Shown piece by piece: positions 32,540 to 46,209 of a DNA stretch of 64,000 bases. Position 1 is the first letter of the stretch, and each line of letters begins with the position of its first letter. The DNA comes from Cryptomeria japonica. Lineage: Eukaryota > Streptophyta > Pinopsida > Cupressales > Cupressaceae. The DNA lies in NCBI RefSeq assembly GCF_030272615.1, contig NC_081407.1:316042456-316106455 (forward strand), read 5' to 3'. Both the position numbers and the translations under genes were made by a program. Under the pieces are notes generated by a model. It ran no database searches and was not told the DNA's origin. It saw nothing but the letters and a program-made list of their open reading frames with translations.

Positions 32540-34516
32540 CATGTGCAGGAGGATCTGCGCGTGTTGCAGTTATGCGAGCGCCATCCTGCGACACAGGGGT
32601 TGCGGGACTGATTGACGCAGACAGAGATTGATTGTATTGCAGTGACTGGGCTCTACGAGGTGATGCACATGCTCGTAATTCGTATGAATCACGGATTGAT
32701 CACAGCACTGGCGGAGAGGTGGCACAGCGAGACGTGCACCTTTCATTTGGCACAGGGGGAGATGACTGTGACGCTGGAGGATGTGTGGCGCATCCTACGG
32801 ATTCCGATTCGAGGAGAGTTGGTCACATATGATAGATCCTGGGGGACTGTGGTAGTACAGAAGATTTTTGATGAGGATGTGTTCATTGATGATGGCTCGA
32901 TCGCATGGGAGGATATAGTGGCACTGTATGAGCCACTTCCAGCAGTGTTGTCTGGGATTGTGGGAGGACTTCTGTGTCCAGACAGGAGGTCACATGGGTT
33001 GGCGGTGGGATGGGGACAGGTTATCAAGATGATGATGACCGAGGGGACCTGATTTGCATTGGAGTCGTGCGTGCTGGCGCACATGTATTAGGAGCTCCAT
33101 GAGGTAGTATACTGAGGGAGAGGTTCCTTAGCAGTGGGCATGACGCTGCTACACATTTGGGCTTGGGAGCATCTACCAGTGACTCGACCGGTGAGTCTGA
33201 GATTTCGTGCAGTTGATCAGCCGTACATGTTTATGTACAGTGGTATGATGAGTCAGCCCCACCTGGGGAAGTTGGAGTGGTGGCGACGGGCATTGGATGA
33301 CCTAGATGCAGTGATATGGCGGCCATACTTGGAGTGTGAGCCATGGGATGATGATGCAGAGGCACTGCCATATGTTTTTATGACTCAATTCCTCATTGGG
33401 AGGACGGCATATCATGTGGAGAGATAGGTGCCAGGGAGAGTGATGAGGCAGTTTGGACGGCAGCAGGGACTGCCTAGCGGATCAGGAGAGTATGCACGGG
33501 TGATTCGGGAGAGGTATGCATGGGGTCCAGTGCTACCTTATGATCAGGCACTATCAGAGTTTCGGACACTGCAGGCGAGGCCATGGGACCTACGACCAAG
33601 GGTCATTGATGCAGGGGTTATAGATGAGTACACGCAGTATCGGGCGACGCACCCGATCCTACGGATATCGGACCCAGCAGAGCCGATCCCAGCATTTGAG
33701 GGTGAGAGGGGACGGAGACGGGGGAGGGAAGGAGGTCGAGGAGATGGAGGAGGAGGAGGTGGTGGAGGAGATGGAGGAGGTGGAGGTGGTGGAGGAGATG
33801 GAGGAGGAGGAGGAGGAGGAGGTGGAGGAGGATTAGGGATGCGGAGCCAGCGGAGAGGGAGAGGTGGACTTCCTCTACAGATCTCACAGGGACCATTGAT
33901 TCCGAGAGGAGTGTAGCTGAGTGGGAGGGGATGGAGAGGGAGATCCCGATGGACAGAGGGGAGGGGACTACTGGAGAGGGAGGTGTAGGGGAGGCAGCTA
34001 TGGACACAGGGGAGGGAGCCACTGGGGATCTGTGGGACCACATTATAGTACGCTTGTAGATGCGGATAGAGGATTTGGAGGCAGAGGTGGCAGCTAGGGA
34101 TGTGCAGCTATTTGCATGGGAGTCAGAGCTGACGGTGGTGCTACGGGAGAGAGATACTGCAGTGGAGAGATTGGCGGAGCTGCAGGAGAGAGTGCGGATT
34201 GGAGCACAGGGGCCTTCAGGGGAGGTGATGAGGGAGATGCGGCGAGCTCAGGCTGAGATAGAGTACTAGCGGGGGTTATATGAGCAGGTGGTGCCAGTGA
34301 GTCAGCGAGCTCTCAGCTATTCACAGATGCGGCAGGCGAGATTAGAGCGATTGCAGAGGGTGCAGAGCAGTGGAGGAGTGATGGGTCCTTTGAGGAGGGA
34401 GAGATCAGGAGATGCAAGAGGGAGTGGGGGTTCGATGAGGCCTCCACGGAGAGATGGATCAGGTGGTGCAGGCACCAGTGGTGGATCAAGGGGAGGTGTG
34501 AGGACAGCATCTGGCT
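32540..34516 (+). pseudogene. plant mobile domain (PMD) ORF, opposite strand to Tat pol
   Basis: PMD hallmarks are clear: an LCERHP...TGLYEV lead-in; WHSETCTFHL.GEMTVTLEDVWRIL..P (32715-32805); and LLHIWAWEHLPVTRP (33140-33190). This family (MAIN/MAIL-like and transposon-borne relatives) acts in plant gene silencing or is carried by transposons. One frame runs from about 32540 to 33916 but is stopped at 32609, 33050, 33089, 33112 (approximate) and 33425. A Gly/Asp run from a GGAGGT microsatellite follows (33735-33830). The frame then shifts, and a coiled coil (34060-34269) and a Gly/Arg/Ser-rich tail to 34516 follow. The bases before the first PMD codons (TGTGCAG|GAGG) look like a splice acceptor, so the start may be on an upstream exon that I cannot place. 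It is non-functional in this copy. Confidence 0.82.
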
Positions 34517-37127
34517 AGAGCGGCATTTGAGAGAGCATTCATGCATGGATGTATTTGTATCTTTATTTTGGGGACTGTATCTTGGATGGCTCTTGGTAGC
34601 CGATTTTGTAGACTTCATTGTACTCTGATATATGAGATGAGATATATGAGGAGATCCCATATTTTGATGATATGCATTTGATTATGTATGGATGATGAGT
34701 TTATTGCTTAGATGGATATGTGTATATGTATGTATTGATGAGATGTTTCCTATATGCATGTTTTTATGATGATACTGATATATGAATGCAGGTTTATGTA
34801 TGTTTTGTATTGATTTGTTGATACAATGCTTTATGTATGTAATGGCATGATGATGATGTATGCTTATGATGATTTATGAACATGATTTTGTTGTTTTCTA
34901 TGCAATGATAATTTATGCGATGATGTTAATGTAATGGTTGAATGAATGATGTTATGTATGAATATGCATCTAGATGTTTGTCAAATGAATGCAATATGGA
35001 TAAATAAAATGCAAAGTACAAATGTTTATATGATAATGTGTTAAATGAATGCAACATGGATAAACAAAATGTAAAGTACAAATATTTATATGATAATGTG
35101 TTTAAATGAATGCATATGCATAATGGATCTAAAATGTTTATGAACCAATTTTTTTGAAATGAAATTATGATTCTAAATACTTAAATATGTTTTTAAGTAA
35201 AAATGATAATGGGATTTTAATAACTGCACCGTAATGCAATTAAAAAGAATATGATGAATGCAATGCGAATGAATCCTAAAATGAGCATAATAAGATTCTT
35301 AGGGAATGGATGAAGGAATGTACTTGTTCACTAAATGGATGAATGTATACAATGATAAATGATAAAGGATAATAAGATGATAATGGATAATTGACACTAA
35401 ATGAATGCCTAATAAATGATTTAAAAGCAATCAAAAGACAATTTGATCCCATGAATGAATCTAATTATTTATGATTGATGCAATGATACAAAATGATTAA
35501 TGAAAACTAAATGTCAAGAAAATGAACTATATGCAAAGTTTAAAAATGACATGAATTTTTAATGCAAAATGCAACTAAATGTGAGGATGATATGATCATG
35601 AGAAATGCAAGGTTTGTAAGACTTTGCATGATGCATTGATGATGTATCAGAGTACTCAATCGTGATTGTATCCAAGACCAGCTTAACTTTCTCATTTTGC
35701 ATATAAAGCCTATATATGAATGAGCAAACGGATGGGTGATATGCAACGGAATGCAATATATAAATAGATGAGATGAAATGACGATCCATAGTGCTCTATT
35801 TTCATCATTGAGCTTTAAAATGTTGGAAGAGAATACAAGCATCTTGACATAAAGATTCAAGATGACCTGAGTATTCCTTACATGGATTTTATGTAGCAAG
35901 TTAATACAAGCAACTTGATATAATGGATCAAGTTGACTAGAGTATTGCTTGCGGAACAGACAAGGATTATCACCTTTCATGCATGACTTGGATCGTCGTC
36001 CGTGATCTTAGGCTGATCATATCCTGAGACAAGTGCATACCGTACTAAGAGATAACACCTTTATCTAGTTTGGATGAGGTAGGAGGAACCAAAGGAAGAG
36101 CATTGTACCTGCAAACAAATAGTATATACATAAAGAATAAAGAATAAGGATCCTTGGTAATGGTTCATGCCCATATGGTCGAGGTATACGCTGTAGTCAG
36201 CAAACCGTAGTGATCTATGACTATATTTTTGCCTATGATCACATAGCTTAGTGAACTTCCCACGTAGACACCATTAGTACATGCCCCAGAACTTCGTCGG
36301 AAATAATGCGTAAACAAAAACGATGCTGAAAGATCTTGATACAAATAAACAAATGATTGTACTCACAAATCAACCAAGTATTTGATAGCTTAACATAATT
36401 TTCTTGTCAAAGAAAACGTCACTTTGTCTTTGTTTTGGTAAGGAAGGATGCATCCTTGTTTAAAAGACAGTGTTTCAGTTTTTGATGTTGATGGTGTGGT
36501 CGATTGATAAGTGGTCTCTTTTGTGAATATTTTGTCAATGTTTGTCTTGGTATCTGCACGGATGAGTATGTACAAGGTGTTGTCATGTTTTTGTGTGATT
36601 TTTGATGTTTTCTGATGTTTTTGGATTTTGTGAGATATTTTTGAATGTTTTTGGTATTTTGTGTTGAGACATTTTTGAATGTTTTTGGTATTTTGATGAT
36701 TGCTTGAATGAAGAACTTAATGAATCATAAGACAATGTAGAACCCACTTCCATCAATAGGTTAAAGGCATTGCCCCCAGTTTTAGACATGACTATGAAAA
36801 AGCGGGATGTTTAGACACATGAAGTACTATCTCTGATTACAGAGAAATAACAAGCCATGGTTTTCGGATGGATGGATGTATGTATGAAGTAGATGTGTTC
36901 GCAACAAGTTTGAAAGACAATGGAGCCATAGCCTTTACGAGTGGCACCTGTTTGCTAGGTTTTCACCATCGTACTTACCCAAGGTGCCACCGGAGTGGTT
37001 GTTCACCGTTTGGATGCATGATCTTTCTTTACTTTTTTTGAATGTTTTTGTATTTTTTTAAGGACATTTTTCTGAATGTTTTTGGTATTTTTTTTTGTAT
37101 GTAGGGGAGCCTGATGCTTTGTACAGC
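34517..37127. other. non-coding spacer of the Tat element between the PMD ORF and pol
   Basis: AT-rich, full of ATGA/ATGTAT words. It holds a perfect-length 60 bp tandem pair (34981-35040 and 35041-35100, several mismatches). Copies of a GAATGTTTTTGGTATTTT motif occur near 36640-36690 and 37030-37090. The ORFs here lack recognisable motifs. It probably holds the convergent 3' ends of the sense pol and antisense PMD transcripts. Confidence 0.6.
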
Positions 37128-40100
37128 TTAGGTATAAAACCGTTTTAGGTGCATGCTACTGATTGGATCTGCAAGCGGTTCTCCTTCTGATGTAGCCAAT
37201 TGATATGCCCCAGACCCGAACACAGTAGTGACAACATATGGGCCTAGCCAGTTTGATTCAAATTTGCCCTGATGTTCCCTGTTTGGTTGGTTGCGAGGAT
37301 TCTCTCAAAGAACAAGATCACCTACCTCAAATGTGTGAGGTCTAACTCGGTGATTGTAGCTTCTACTCATGCGCTGCTGATAGGCTTTGAGATGATTGTA
37401 TGCAGCTTGTTGCTTCTCATCTAGTAACTCTAAGTTCTGAAGATGGGATACTTTGCAGGCTTCGTCATCGATGAGATTGTGCAAGGAAACCCGTAATGAT
37501 GGTATCTCGACCTCAATAGGCAAGATAGCTTCTGCACCATAGACCAATGAATAAGGAGTTGCACCTGTAGGGGTTCGAATGCTAGTTCGATATGCCCATA
37601 GTGCTGGATTCAATTGAACATGCCAATCATGGCCGGCATCATTGACTGTCTTCTTGAGGATTCTTAATATGTTCTTATTTGATGCTTCGGCCTGACCATT
37701 GCCTTGTGGGTAATAGGGGGTGGAAAAGCGGTGTTGGATATGAAATTTCTCACAAAGTTCACGGACATCTTGATTTTTGAAAGGAAGACCGTTATCTGTG
37801 ACGATGGACATGGGTACACCATACCGGCAGATGATGTAGTTGAGGATGAATGAGGCGATCTGCTTGCCGGTGACTTGGGTAAGTGGAACAGCTTCGATCC
37901 ACTTTGTGAAATATTCGGTGGCGGTAATAATGAATTTATGGCCATTGGATGAAGATGGATGGATTTTTCCCACAAGGTCAAGGCCCCATTGACAAAAAGG
38001 CCATGGTGTCGTGATTGGTTGCAGTTCCTAAGCTAGTGCATGTATCAGGTCGCCATGAACTTGGCATTTCTTGCACTTCCTGACAAAGTAGTAGGAATCT
38101 TTTTCCATAGATGGCCAATAATATCCAGCTCGCAGGAGTTTCTTGGCTAGTGATGGACCACTTGAATGAGTCCCACAAATTCCTTCATGTACTTCTTCCA
38201 AAGCCTTTGTTATCTCACCTTGTTCCAAACATCGAAGGAGAGTACCATCAAGACCTCATCGGTATAGGGTTTCGGCAATAATGGTATATCGAGCAGTTTG
38301 GCGAATGAAGGTTTTACGTTGGTTATTCGATTGGTTGGGAGGAAGGGTGTGATCACGGAGATAGGTGTAGAACTCACCATACCATGGGGATTCGACAAGG
38401 TGACATATCATCTCAGATTCAGGGATATCATAAGCAGGGATCCAAAGCTGTTCTACCAAGAACTCGTAGCATGTTGAATTTTGTGGAAGATCTAGGAGAG
38501 ATGCGATGGTAGCCATAGCGTCAGCAGCTTGATTCTGATCTCTTGGTATCTGCTCAAAAGTGATAGTAGTAAATGATGTCTTTAGAGTGTCCACCATTTG
38601 CTTATATGGCATGAGTTTATCATCTTTGGTCTGATATTCATCTGTTGCTTGTCAAATGACTAGTTGGGAATCGCCATATACTTGCAGTTCTTGTAATTTC
38701 CATTGTACGGCTAACCTGAGTCCTGTGATCAAGGCCTCATACTCTGCTATGTTGTTTGTGCATGGAAATGTGAGCCTGTAAGACTTCGAGATGCTATCAC
38801 CTTGAGGTGTGATAAACAGAATGCCTGCCCCCAAGCCGTGCCTAGTGTATGAACCATCAAAATATAGCTTCCATGGTTGTGCTGTTGTGATCATGAATAT
38901 CTCCTCATCTGGAAAATTGGAAATAAGAGGATGATCACCTATGAGTGGTGCATTAGCCAACTGATCTGCAATAACCTGCCCTTTGATAGCTTTACGGTCC
39001 ACGTACTCGATGTCAAATTCACTTAGAATCATCACCCATTTGGCTAAGCGACCTGTCAATGCTGCTTTGCTGAGTAAATACTTGAGTGGATCAATCTTTG
39101 CAATGAGTTGTATCTTGTGTGTCAACAAATAGTGCCTCAGTTTAGTAGCTGCTAAGATTACTGCTAAGCAAGCTCGCTCAATAGGTGTGTAATTGAGTTC
39201 ATAGCCCACCAGTGTACGAGAGATGTAGTATACAGCACACTCTTTGCCTTCTACATTATGTTGTGCCAATAGTACACCCAATGTTGTACTTGTTGCCGAG
39301 ATATAGAGTAATAATGGTCTACTTGGATCTGGTGGCATCAGCAATGGTGGATTCATAAGATAGTCTTTAAGCGTTTGAAATGCTTGCTAGCATCGAGCAT
39401 CCCACTGAAATCAGATGTTCTTGTGTAGCAGGTGTGTGAATGGGTGACACTTATCAGCCAATTGTGCAATGAATCTTCGGATGGATTGAAGTCGTCCTTG
39501 TAATGTCCTTAGCTGACTGATATTCTTGGGTGGTGGCATGTCCATGATTGCCTTAACTTTTGCTGGATGGACCTCAATACCTTTGCTTGAGACAATGTAT
39601 CCTAGAAGTTTCCCGGAGGTTACTCCAAAGACACATTTCTTTGGGTTGAGTCGAACATGGTATTGTTCCAGTCTATCAAAGATTTTATCTAAGATGTGGA
39701 GATGTCCTTCTCTGGTGAGTGATTTTGCTAGTAAGTCATCCACATAATCTTCCATCATAGTATGCATCATGTCATGGAAGATGGTGGTCATTGCTCTCTG
39801 ATAGGTTGCTCCTGCATTCTTGAGACCGAAAGGCATCACATTCCAGCAATATGTGCCCCATGGGCAGGTGAAGGCTGTCTTATGTTGATCTTCGGGTACG
39901 ATCTTTATCTGATTATATCCCGAAAAGCCATCCATGAGTGAAAGCATGGCATGTCCTACTGTCAGATCCACTATGATGTCGATATTTGGATGGGGGAAGT
40001 CATCCTTAGGACATGCCTTATTCAGATCTCTGAAGTCAGTACAAATACGAATGCCCCCTTTTGGTTTGCCAACAGGCACAATATTGGAGATCCATTCTGC

Positions 40101-40427
40101 ATAATCAATTGGCCTAATGAAACCAACATCTAGGAGTTTCTTGAGTTCTGTTTTGACTAGTACTGCAATCTGAGGATGCATCTTACGAAGCTTTTGCTTG
40201 ACAGGTTTGGCTCCTTTTGCTACGGTGAGGTGATGAATGACTAAATCAGGATCAAGCCCAGGCATGTTTGCATATGACCATGCGAAGTTGATCTGACGCT
40301 TCTGGAAGAACTCTATAAACTTAGGCTGTTCCTCTAGAGTGAGAAGAGATGCCAGATGTATGATATGAGGATTTTCAGGAGTCCCCACATTGTACTCTTG
40401 GTTTCCTCGATGAGAATCGTTGATCAT
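37128..40427 (-). pseudogene. pol: Tat pol: RT - degenerate RNase H - second RNase H - integrase
   Basis: Reads right to left. RT (40427-39411) has the DFRDLNKACPKDDFP, LSLMDGFSGYNQI, TAFTCPWGTYCWNVMPFGLKN and EDYVDDLL boxes, so its catalytic residues are present. The first RNase H (from about 39340) is degenerate (YISATS where CTDAS is usual) and works at most as a tether. The second, archaeal-type RNase H (about 38870-38650 and onward) has YFDGSY, NNIAEYEA and YGDSQLVI. Integrase has its zinc region (CKKCQVHGD, about 38060), DDE core (TDNGLPF, PQGNGQAEASNK) and a C-terminal GPYVVTTVFGSGAYQL ending in TAA at 37128-37130. Stops at 39411, 38652, 38256, 38028 and 37305 (among others) break one otherwise constant frame. 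Confidence 0.93.
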
Positions 40428-42841
40428 TCCTGTTGTGTACTATCAGGGAGAATGCCAAACCCTTCATCCTCAGGTGCCTCAAAGAGGTTTTCACCATTGG
40501 ATACGCTCTTTCTTTTTACTTTTGTCGGATCAAACAATGCCACAGTGTGGTTTTCACTAGAAGATCCATGTTTTATTGTTATATTTTTGCAGCTGAAAGG
40601 TTTGGCATCCGCCCTGAAGTATGCTGCGCTATTAAGTTCAATGGCGAATCCAGCTTTGTGATCCCCGCTTGGTAGGTTATCCTTTAATTCCAAAAAGTCA
40701 ATGATAGCCTCATCGTTTTGGAAGAAGTCAAGACATGGGGGAGTTGGTTGGTTCCATTCGATGAGTTCAGGGTGGACAATGGGCATTACTTCATCGACTA
40801 GGTTAAGTTCGTTAGAGGTATCAGTGAGGGTTAAGATGTTATGGTGAAGGTTGTTGATGGTACTTTCCCTATCAGAATCAGGCGTAGGATGAGACGTAGG
40901 GTCTGTGGAAGACATTTCCAGTTCAGGAACCCAAGTGGTCTTTATCTATGCTTCTCCATAAACAGGGATGTCTTTGCATGGTGGAGGTGGCGATGTGTCT
41001 TTCTCATCTGAAGTGTTAAGATGTACTGAATCAAATTCCCACTCATGTGAGTCAGTCTCTGAATCACTTTCTAGTATTCGATTACTATACCATACTGGGA
41101 TGTCCTTTGAGTTAAATACTGTAGGTGTGATTGGTTGATGTACCTTTGTAATGATCGGTGCTATAGGAAGGTCGATGGGGATTAAAGGATCTGGTACGGG
41201 GAGTATTGGTAATGTTGACTCAGTGGCTTCTGCTAGAACTACTGGTGCCATATATGATGCTGCAGGTTCTGATACAGTTGCTGTTGTTAATGGTATTGCT
41301 GATGGGATTACGAGTTCATTTGATGGGATGAGTGGCATTGGTGATGGTTGTGTTGGGGCTTTGAGCCTCAGTGGGGTAGTTGGGATAGTGCTTGAGGGTG
41401 CTTTGATTATGAAAGGCGTCCGCTTTGTAGTAGGTGGACAAAATGGTTTACTGGGTTTTCCTTTGAACTTGAGTTTAGGAAAGATCTCCTTTTCAAAGCC
41501 TAGGCCTGTATTACCTTTGGACTTGAATTCTGGTAGTAGAGGTTCATGTCGTCCTTGTTTGTAATATCCCAAGGCACTCTAACCATCATACCCCATTCGT
41601 TGCATAATGAGGAGACCTTTGCCATACTGTTCCATAGGAAGTGTAACTCGCGGTATGTCAGTGGTGATGGGATCTTTATAGATCCATTCCGCTAGGTCCT
41701 CATCTTGTGTTTCTTCCTCTTGACTCTTTCCAAGAATGAAGGGCGTCAAAGCACATGCTGGTATGTTTAGTGGTTGCTGGAGTACCTGCTGTGGTTTACC
41801 ATGAGTTCTAGGAGAAGTGGGCATTTGCCCTACACAAAAGAGTTGACTCAAGTTGTATTCCCCAGGACCTTCCTCTGCGATCTTCATCTTAAGCTTTTCT
41901 TGCTTGGGTATAGTGGTGTTTGAACGGGCAAGAGAGGCGGGGCTGATATATGATTTGGAAGAAATGGCTTCTCTATTATTAGGAACAGTAATCTCTGGTT
42001 GATGGTTGATATTATGGCAATATGCAAAGGGGTTTGCATCACCCAGGATTGTGATCTCTACACCGTTATGTGGGAACTTGATACATTGATGGTAGGTAGA
42101 TGGAACAGCTTGCATGGCATGTATCCAAGGTCTTCCTAATAATAGATTGTATGGTAGAGGAAGGTCCAGAATCTGACAAATGATGTGCTTTACCACGGGG
42201 CCCACTCGGATTGGTAGTACCACAGCTCCTTTGGATGAACGTTCCGCATCGTCATAGGCTTTGATGGTGATCTTCTGACAAGGATCCACTGATTCTACCG
42301 CATATCCCAATGCTGTGACCAACTGTAGTGTACAAATATTTAGGCCTGCTCCATTATCGATCAAGACTCGCTTGATCCTATGCTAGTTAATAAATCCTTC
42401 AATGTGGAGTGAGGCGTTATGCGGTTGTTGGAAGGAAGAGTTGTCACTTTCGGAAAAAGTGAGACAAGGTGATGACTTTAGACTTCCAACCATGGCTTGA
42501 AATTGGTCCGTATTCAGATTTGCAGGGACTGACGCCTCTTGGAGTGCTTGATCCAAGATAGTTTTATGAGAGGGCGATAGACGCAAAAGCTCTAAAATGG
42601 ATATAAGCGCAAGGGTTTTGTCTAATTGTTCCACAAGATTATACTGCTTTGGGATGGAGGTGGTGCCTTGTGGAGCTGCCTTTATGGTGACCTTGCCGCG
42701 ACGCGTAACAACATTGCAATTTGAGTTGGGATTTTTGAAGGTTATGGTTGTAACTTGTTCATTGGCATCATACAGATGATTTACAGTGTAATTATATGCA
42801 GCCTGCGTATAATCGTTGCAGGAATACTGAGAATTGTTCAC
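40424..42841 (-). pseudogene. pro: Tat gag C-terminus / aspartic protease region
   Basis: Same frame as gag, stopped at 42383, 41579, 40946 and 40424, then a frameshift before RT. The protease active site is seen as VLIDNGAGLNICTL (about 42340), the D-N-G-S/A variant usual in Tat elements, followed by LPYNLLLGRPWIHAM, the flap and second conserved block. A long Pro/Thr/Ser-rich linker (41570-40950) follows, and then an acidic segment leading to RT. No CCHC zinc knuckle is seen. It would process the Gag-Pol polyprotein; it is inactive here because of the stops. Confidence 0.85.
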
Positions 42842-43630
42842 CTAGTTTTTGTTTGGTGTTGCACAGATCAGCCATGGTGATGTCGCGTTCAATGTTATGA
42901 GAGTAATGAGCTGGGGGATGAGTTCCTCAAATGTTCTAATGCCCCCTGGTAGTTGAGAAAACCATGATGTGGTTGTTCCTCCCAAGCTTTGGGGAAAGAG
43001 GCGCATTAGGTAGGTGTCTTCATATGCCACTTCAAGACAAGCGGAATGAAATTCTCGGACATGATCACGAGGATCTCCCTTTCCTCTATATTTTTCAAAT
43101 TTGGGTGTTTCGAACCCTCGAGGAAATGGTGGCATGTAAAGATTCCTATCAAAAGGATAGGGACAGATGTCATTGAGTGAGAACTGGTTAGTCTTGACAC
43201 CACTATGAAGCTGTTGGGCGAGATTCTCGACTTGTTGCCGCAACATCTCCATTTCATTTGGAGGAGGAGGTGGTGGGTTACCTCGAGGAATGTTATATCT
43301 AATGTGATCTCTATCTCTTTCCTCTTCATGGTGACTTTGTCTTTTTGATGCTTGTCTTAATTGGGCAAGATCAAAGTCTGAGGGGAGTTTGGCTCCTTCT
43401 CGAGCGAGTCTTAAGAAGTGAGCATCCGCATTGCTCCTGAGTATTTCGTCAAAAAGCCTGTTAAAGAGAGGGTTATGCTAAGCCCTTTCTATTGTTGCGG
43501 GAGTGGGAGTACTTGGGTTTTTCGTCATCTGCATTTCCTCCAAGTGCTTCTTGAAATTCATGGAGATTGTCCTCTTCTTCTTCTTCCCTTTCTATTTCTC
43601 TTTGCCTTGATTGTGATCGGGTTTGAGCCA
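42842..43630 (-). pseudogene. gag: Tat gag N-terminal region
   Basis: A likely start is MAQTRSQSRQRE at about 43630 (minus), chosen because an acidic/basic head follows it (EREEEEEDNLHEF); the in-frame ATG at 43733 is further upstream. A frameshift separates this from the main gag core (43252-42842), which has FPRGFETPKFEKYRGKGDP, then YLMRLFPQSLGGTTTSWFSQLP and FEELIPQL, the usual retrotransposon gag pattern. A stop lies at 42842-42844. It forms the particle in the family; this copy cannot. Confidence 0.85.
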
Positions 43631-46209
43631 TTTTGCAAGCTTTTTGTTGAAGTTGATTGAAGATGATGATGATTTTTTGATGAAATGAGAGATTGATGGT
43701 TGGTGAATTGTGTTGCACGTGGATCTCTAGCACTTTTAAGGTAGATGTTACCGAAATTCCTTCTTTGAATTGCTTGCTTGTTTGATAAGATTTGATGTGA
43801 TAAGGTGTAGAGAAATCTGAGATGTGTTACAGATTGGACTACCTAGTAATGAGAGGATTCACTCATGAACTAGTTTTAACCTGCGTAGATGTGCTTCTTA
43901 GGATGAGCTTATCCTAGATGTAGAAACAATCTAAAAAGTGATGTGATGTGTTTGATTTCAAGCAATATCTAAAAGAGGATTTTGGGACAAGAACCTCTTA
44001 ATGTTTTGAGAGTTTGGGGATGGATTGATGATGAAATGATGATGTATGAGTGAGATGATGGATGAAAATGTTTTCAACTTTCAATAAAAACTTTGTGTTA
44101 CAAATAGGACAAACTCTATCTCTTCCCTTTCGGGTGTTGGTGGTATTTCTCGAGCTGTGTTGTATGTGGTACAAACGTTTGGGAAGAAGTTGGGATTAAT
44201 CTATCCTCCTTGATTTTTGTGATAACTCAGAGCTCTATATTGCATAAAAGCTCTGCGGTTCAATGATTCAGAATCAAATTCGTTTGTTTTGCCTTGAAGG
44301 TAGAGAGGCATGCGATGTATAAAGACTCTATGGGAGACAAAGATCTGTCGATTGATATAGAAGAATTTCCTCTTTTTGATCAAAGCTTTTGAGTTTAATG
44401 GTCTTCTTTTCAAGTTGATATTCTGATGATACTTCTTCTTTCGCAAGATGTGAAGAATGGTCATAAAGTTTTTGACTCTTTGTTTGCACTTTGTTTTTGG
44501 TTGTTTTGACAGATGTTTGGTTGGATGAATACTTTGTTTGTGGGAAGTGATTTTCTGATTTTTCTTTGACAAGAAAACAAAGCAAGCACTCAAACACAAG
44601 AATGTTGCCTAAAAGGCACAAATGAGTATGGGTCTAGATCAACCCAATCTTTGGACTTGTATATGACCCTTCCTTTAGATGTATTTTAAGGTGTATTTCC
44701 AAAGCCTAAAGTCGGCTCAATTTGTACTTGGTCTTTAAAACGAACACACTTCAAACACTTTTTATCCCTAAGGTCAAATGGCCAGTTGTGATAAATTTAG
44801 CCCACATCTTGATATTTCTTCGACTTTGGTACTACATACCTTATGAATCCCGTCGTGGCAGGTAAGGATGTGATATACTAAGTCTTGCACGAGCATAACA
44901 AATAGATGATCCCTATGATGGGGGAGTCACCACTTTTATCAAGCCACAAGTGACTTTTCAAAAAGCTATGTTTCTACGCAAGGAAATATGTATGGTGAGT
45001 ATCTTGGGAGCAAAACCATCTATGCTCTTGCACTAAATTATATCGCAAATATCCTCAATCAATAGAACGGGTGGGCTACTACTTAAAGGTGTTTAGTCAT
45101 GTTTGATGTTTTTGGACATAAGTTCATTCTGCAGTGACTCACTTAAGAGCCTTGTAACTGGTGGTGGGGCCCATTTGTCCTTTCGGCCAGTTACACTGTA
45201 GGAACAGCTATACCCAAGGCTACAGCTTTCGCTCTCACCTGATTTCTATAGCGGCTCGAAGGATTTACCGCTCGAGGTCGTTCCCAAGAGTATCGATCCC
45301 TTGGCAGGCCTCTCTTAAAAAGATAAAATTTTGAGTGTTACTAACACTTTTCTCTTGCACCTAGGACCACGAAAGCCAAGGGAGAGGATAGTGTGTGTTA
45401 GAAGTAGGACCACTCGACCGACTTTTTGCACAAGCATTCCAAACACGTAAAACACTTGTTCTTTTTAATCCAGCATTTGCAAATGTGATCTAACTATTTG
45501 GAGATGTTGCTCCAACAGTCATGGTGTTCTTTTTAACTCCAAAAAGCAATGTGTTTTGTATTCTAGAATTTGAAATCCTGGTCAACGTAATGAAAACACG
45601 TTTGCTTGAAGTAAAATTGCTTGCAAAATTGAGACAAGTTGATTGTGAATTTTATTTGCACCAAAATTTTGAAGTGTGGATTGTAAATTTTAGGTCCGAA
45701 TTGATGCAAAGAAATCAAATTTGTGTTGTTGATTTTAAGCACCAAAAGAAAATGAATCCTAACTTGCAATGAAAGCAAATTTGAAGTTGTTGTTCTTTTT
45801 ACCTTGCAATAAAGAAAGATGAATTTTCTTTTAAGCACAAAAAACAAGTTTGAGGTTCATTTTATGCACTCCAAAATAAAATGTGAGGTTTATTTTAACT
45901 TGTACAAGAAGGGAGAATGGATTCTTTTTAACCAACTTTTGTTGAAAGAAAGTAAAAAAAGAAGAAACTTAAAGCCTCTAAACTAACTCCTTCCCTTGCA
46001 CAAAACATATTAGAACCTGCACACAATCAGTGATCAAATGTTAGTGTGGGCTTACACAAGCCTAAATTCTTATTTTGGTTACAAATTTTACAAATCTTGA
46101 TCCTGAAATGCCCTGAAATTTGACTAAGTCTGAAATTTGGAGGATCTTCCAAAAACTAGATTTTGCTTACAACTCCTAGAAGTCTGAAACCCCTCTCAAA
46201 CATCCTGAC

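Noticed and set aside
33544-34043. Proline-rich minus-strand ORFs
   Set aside because: Antisense of the Gly-rich microsatellite in the PMD ORF.
41151-41564. 137-codon plus-strand ORF
   Set aside because: Antisense of the Pro/Thr/Ser-rich linker of Tat gag-pol; no motif of its own.
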